This document shows, one piece after another, positions 61,093 through 64,000 of a stretch of 64,000 nucleotides of DNA; position 1 is the stretch's first letter; each line of letters begins with the position of its first letter. The DNA comes from Pseudomonadota bacterium (GTDB taxonomy: Bacteria > Pseudomonadota > Gammaproteobacteria > Burkholderiales > Burkholderiaceae_B), in contig JAEXRL010000003.1 in NCBI GenBank assembly GCA_023440825.1, forward strand, positions 1 through 64,000, in the 5' to 3' direction. The position numbers and the translations under genes were made by a program. The notes beneath the pieces were generated by a model, which saw only the letters and a list, made by a program, of their open reading frames with translations, was not told the origin of the DNA and made no database searches.

Positions 61093-64000
61093 CTAATACG
61101 CTGCGTTATAGGTATCTCGGTAAGGTGAATCATAAGGTGTTAATGGCAATGTCGTATTACCTCGTTGCTGCTGATCAAAGTAATACTTCATATAAATACC
61201 GCCTGTCCACTGCCGGAAATCACCGGATTTATCCATGCCCACATGGCCTCCTAGGAGCATGCCAGGGGCAACGTCATATTCAGCAGCAAGGTTTAGATTG
61301 TAAGCCAGTCCGGTTTTGCTTTGGCCACCATAGGCGCCCGCATTCGGTATCCAGCCTATCATTCCCATAGCGCTATCTCCAAAAATGGTGCGATACAACT
61401 GCTGAGCTTCAGCATCCGAGTAGCCAGGAAAAGCGTCTGCCGCTTTTTCTTTGAAATGTTCTATAGCTAGCGCGCCGGAAAACTTAACCGTCAGATTCCC
61501 TTCTTTCTTGGACCAATTAAACGGCACCCCAAACGAGAACGAGTTCTGCGGACTAAAATACCCACCGTGCCCGGGCGTGAAATGACGTAGGTTTTTCGAA
61601 TAACTGGTGTAGTTCAGGTTCAGACCCGCAGTTAATAAATGATCCTCTTCGTTGATCAGGTGCGAGTACACGCCCACGTTAGTCTCAATGCGACGATTGG
61701 ACTCCACATTCTTACCAGCTAGCGAATGCCAGGACGCCGAGCCATATAAGCCAGCATCCCCCAAATCCTTACTGATATCCACCCTGGCGCCCGAGGCCAT
61801 GACGCCACCCGTAATCTGGCCGGTAAAAGGGCTTTCTATCCCTGCAAAGGAAAGCACGCTGTCTGTCACAGGACGCGATGACACATTGATGCCTGCCTTC
61901 ACTGAACCATCTGCACTGATGGCTCCACTGTAGGCGACCCCACCTGTAAATGACTGTGTTTTAAAGCCTAAGGGCGTCACGCCCAGATCAATCTTAAGCC
62001 CCTGCAGCTCATAGCCAATGGCCAAGCCCACACCCGTCTGATCTGAAGGCATGCGTTCATTGATTCGTCGATCGCCGGCCACACTACCAAACACATAATC
62101 TGGCCCAACGATATCGCGTATACCTTCAACGTTTTCCTCTACCCAGCGTCCCGTACTGAATTTGCCCGCATCGACATAAGTCGGCGTAATACGAGCAAAA
62201 GCCTTACCATCTCCAAATGGCATGCTCGCCTCAATAGGGGCCTGCATTTCATCTAAGCGGCTCGTGCCGCTACTGCCCGTACGTGAACGATACACCGCCC
62301 CAGCCTTAAGCTCGGGCGAGCGGTCCTCTTGTACCAAGGCCAGCTCTTGCTCTAGTGGCGACAAGGCACGAGACGCTGCAGTCGGTGTTGAAAATGGTGT
62401 ACGCCCATAAGGGTTGCCGGCATAGCTATCGTCCTGATGAGCCCGCCCAAGCGATGGCTGAGTTACGTTGCTGGCTCGAGCAGGCGCATTCCTGCCCATA
62501 GGCGCGGCCGCTGCTCTAGACAAATGACTAGGCTGAACAGCCGCATCATTACCCCAGCCCGCTGACGGAGCATAATTGGCATGATTCCCTGCAGGCTGCG
62601 CCGCAAAAGTTTGTACTGCTGTACTGGTATCACGTTGCCCTGGCAAGCCCACGAACGGGTTCCCGCCCGCACTCGAGCTGGTATTTGCTGGCGCTGCGTG
62701 GCCAATCAAACCATTCGCCGAATAGCCACGTATATCTGATTCTTGTAACGCTACCGCGTGTTGCAACAACTTCTGGGCCTTGGACACTTTGCCCTGTACT
62801 CTATATATACCTGCCGCCGTGGTGAGCGTATTAATATTATCGGGGGCTAAAGATAAAGCACTTTGTACCGCCTGATCTGCATAGCGGTAATCGCGCATCT
62901 GGTTGGCTACTAATGCTGCCCCCAGATACAAATCGGCATCGTCCGTGTTGTCATGGAGCAGGCCCTGATAGATGTCCAGCGCCTGACGCGGCTGATTTGC
63001 TGCCGCATACATGCGCGCCAGTGCCGCCAAAGCCTGTGGGTCATTGGGCGCGGTATTTAATACGGGCGCTAAGGTGTCATAAGCGGCGACAAGGTCACCC
63101 TGCTCTCGCAACGACTCAGCCTGCTTAATGGCTTGTACATTATTTAAGTCCCTAAGGGTTTTAGCCTGCTGTGGACTCAGTTGCCTAGACTCAAGACTGC
63201 GCAACACGCTTACCGCCTCAACGTCTTGGTTTGTACGAAACAATAGCCCAGCATACTGGAGCAAGACATCCGGGTTGGGAGTGCTCGAGCGCCCCAACTC
63301 GCGGCGCATCATAGCCATGGCACGGGTCGTATCACCAGCCTGCGCATAAGCCGTGGCCACCTCTGCAGCCAATGCGGGTTCCCGGGCTACCTGTGCAGCC
63401 AACTCATCCAGCATCGCTACTGCTTCAGTATGCCTGCCCTGCTGACCCAGGGCTTTCGCATAATTAATTTTGACGTGTGTGGTCGCATCTTGCTGTAAAG
63501 CGCGCATATCAGCCGTCATGAGACTGGGAGGGATTTTACCTAGACTCAATAAGGCATCTTGCCAGCGGTTTTGCTGTACCGAAAAAATGGCGGACGTATA
63601 CAAGGCATCGGCATTATAGGGGTCTGTCACTAATAAGCCATCTATCAGCCCCTGAGCCTCTTTACGGTATCCTGACTGATTATAAAGTTCCGCCAATTCA
63701 AGGCGTACCCAGGCACTATTAGGGTCAGTGGCTAAAGCTTGCTCCAGCGTAGATCGCGCCGATGCTAAGTCACCGCTTTTACGCTGCGCCTGTGCCAGGC
63801 CAGCCGCATACATGCCCTGTAAGCGCGATTTCCCGCCTGCCGCACTCAGCTGCTTGGCCGATAGCGAATCCACAAAGCTGCGTGCTGTTTCTACCTTGCC
63901 ACCCTGAGAGTAAGCCTGCACCAGACCCACCAAAGCTTCTGAGTTCTCGGGCTGCTGCTGTAAGGCTGCGCGATACAAGCCCTCAGCCTTACCGTACTCC
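61093..64000 (-). CDS. bcsC: Cellulose synthase outer-membrane export protein BcsC (5' truncated by window edge)
   Basis: At least 969 residues; the frame is open to the window end, so the start lies beyond 64000. Visible order: repeated TPR motifs (such as EYGKAEGLYRAALQQQPENSEALVGL and AWVRLELAELYNQSGYRKEAQ) over about 430 residues, a low-complexity Ala/Ser/Gly/Pro-rich linker, then the BcsC C-terminal domain forming an outer-membrane beta-barrel (SRTGSSGTSRLDEMQAPIEASMPFGDG, and ending GIYMKYYFD). BcsC passes cellulose chains through the outer membrane. bcsA and bcsB presumably lie beyond the window. Placement next to the ribosomal operon is unusual. Confidence 0.93.
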   Translation of the reverse strand, partial: EYGKAEGLYRAALQQQPENSEALVGLVQAYSQGGKVETARSFVDSLSAKQLSAAGGKSRLQGMYAAGLAQAQRKSGDLASARSTLEQALATDPNSAWVRLELAELYNQSGYRKEAQGLIDGLLVTDPYNADALYTSAIFSVQQNRWQDALLSLGKIPPSLMTADMRALQQDATTHVKINYAKALGQQGRHTEAVAMLDELAAQVAREPALAAEVATAYAQAGDTTRAMAMMRRELGRSSTPNPDVLLQYAGLLFRTNQDVEAVSVLRSLESRQLSPQQAKTLRDLNNVQAIKQAESLREQGDLVAAYDTLAPVLNTAPNDPQALAALARMYAAANQPRQALDIYQGLLHDNTDDADLYLGAALVANQMRDYRYADQAVQSALSLAPDNINTLTTAAGIYRVQGKVSKAQKLLQHAVALQESDIRGYSANGLIGHAAPANTSSSAGGNPFVGLPGQRDTSTAVQTFAAQPAGNHANYAPSAGWGNDAAVQPSHLSRAAAAPMGRNAPARASNVTQPSLGRAHQDDSYAGNPYGRTPFSTPTAASRALSPLEQELALVQEDRSPELKAGAVYRSRTGSSGTSRLDEMQAPIEASMPFGDGKAFARITPTYVDAGKFSTGRWVEENVEGIRDIVGPDYVFGSVAGDRRINERMPSDQTGVGLAIGYELQGLKIDLGVTPLGFKTQSFTGGVAYSGAISADGSVKAGINVSSRPVTDSVLSFAGIESPFTGQITGGVMASGARVDISKDLGDAGLYGSASWHSLAGKNVESNRRIETNVGVYSHLINEEDHLLTAGLNLNYTSYSKNLRHFTPGHGGYFSPQNSFSFGVPFNWSKKEGNLTVKFSGALAIEHFKEKAADAFPGYSDAEAQQLYRTIFGDSAMGMIGWIPNAGAYGGQSKTGLAYNLNLAAEYDVAPGMLLGGHVGMDKSGDFRQWTGGIYMKYYFDQQQRGNTTLPLTPYDSPYRDTYNAAY

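Overview
The window looks like a chromosomal segment of a betaproteobacterium of the order Burkholderiales, most likely family Alcaligenaceae, with GC content of about one half by eye (a Paenalcaligenes- or Alcaligenes-like genome; inferred from gene order and protein style, not from a search). Supporting points are the alpha/spc ribosomal block, the engB - cytochrome c4 - resB - ccsA block, the ssb - MFS - uvrA block, aroK-aroB-dgt next to a divergent ponA/mrcA, and an LptM-type lipoprotein directly before lysA. I saw no rRNA, tRNA, insertion sequence, prophage or CRISPR array.

Layout. 0-1.1 kb: a split chromate transporter pair, the first gene cut by the window edge. 1.1-5.3 kb: histidine degradation (hutU-hutH with a divergent hutC and an inverted-repeat operator). 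5.3-10 kb: a two-component Rieske oxygenase (oxygenase plus FAD/NAD/2Fe-2S reductase), a divergent LysR regulator and an aromatic aminotransferase. 10-17.6 kb: a protein phosphatase, a metallo-beta-lactamase-fold protein with an altered metal motif, a ferritin-like protein, gabD with a divergent IclR regulator, ssb and an MFS transporter. 17.7-27.5 kb: housekeeping genes uvrA, dgt, aroB, aroK, mrcA, lptM and lysA. 27.7-30.6 kb: a large membrane GGDEF-EAL protein. 30.7-36.8 kb: cytochrome c biogenesis (ccsA, resB), cytochrome c4, engB, hemB.

37.1-48.4 kb is the accessory region of most interest. It holds a nucleotide-sugar-epimerase-like dehydrogenase, a complete TRAP transporter, a LysR regulator, and then a tight seven-gene operon: CntA/GbcA-like Rieske oxygenase, glyoxalase I, Rieske ferredoxin, an unrecognised 206-residue protein, a DUF1116 (YlbE/AllG-like) protein, an amidase and a ferredoxin reductase. 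Together these look like uptake plus oxidative and amide or carbamoyl breakdown of an unidentified nitrogen compound. I do not recognise this combination as a described pathway.

48.5-51.6 kb: dsbD, cutA and an orphan flavin reductase. 51.7-60.6 kb: the alpha and spc ribosomal operons on the minus strand (rplN to rplQ, including secY, infA, rpmJ and rpoA). The S10-side genes expected upstream of rplN (rpsQ, rpmC) are not there. Instead a promoter and a long leader precede rplN, and a cellulose-export gene bcsC occupies 61.1 kb to the window end.
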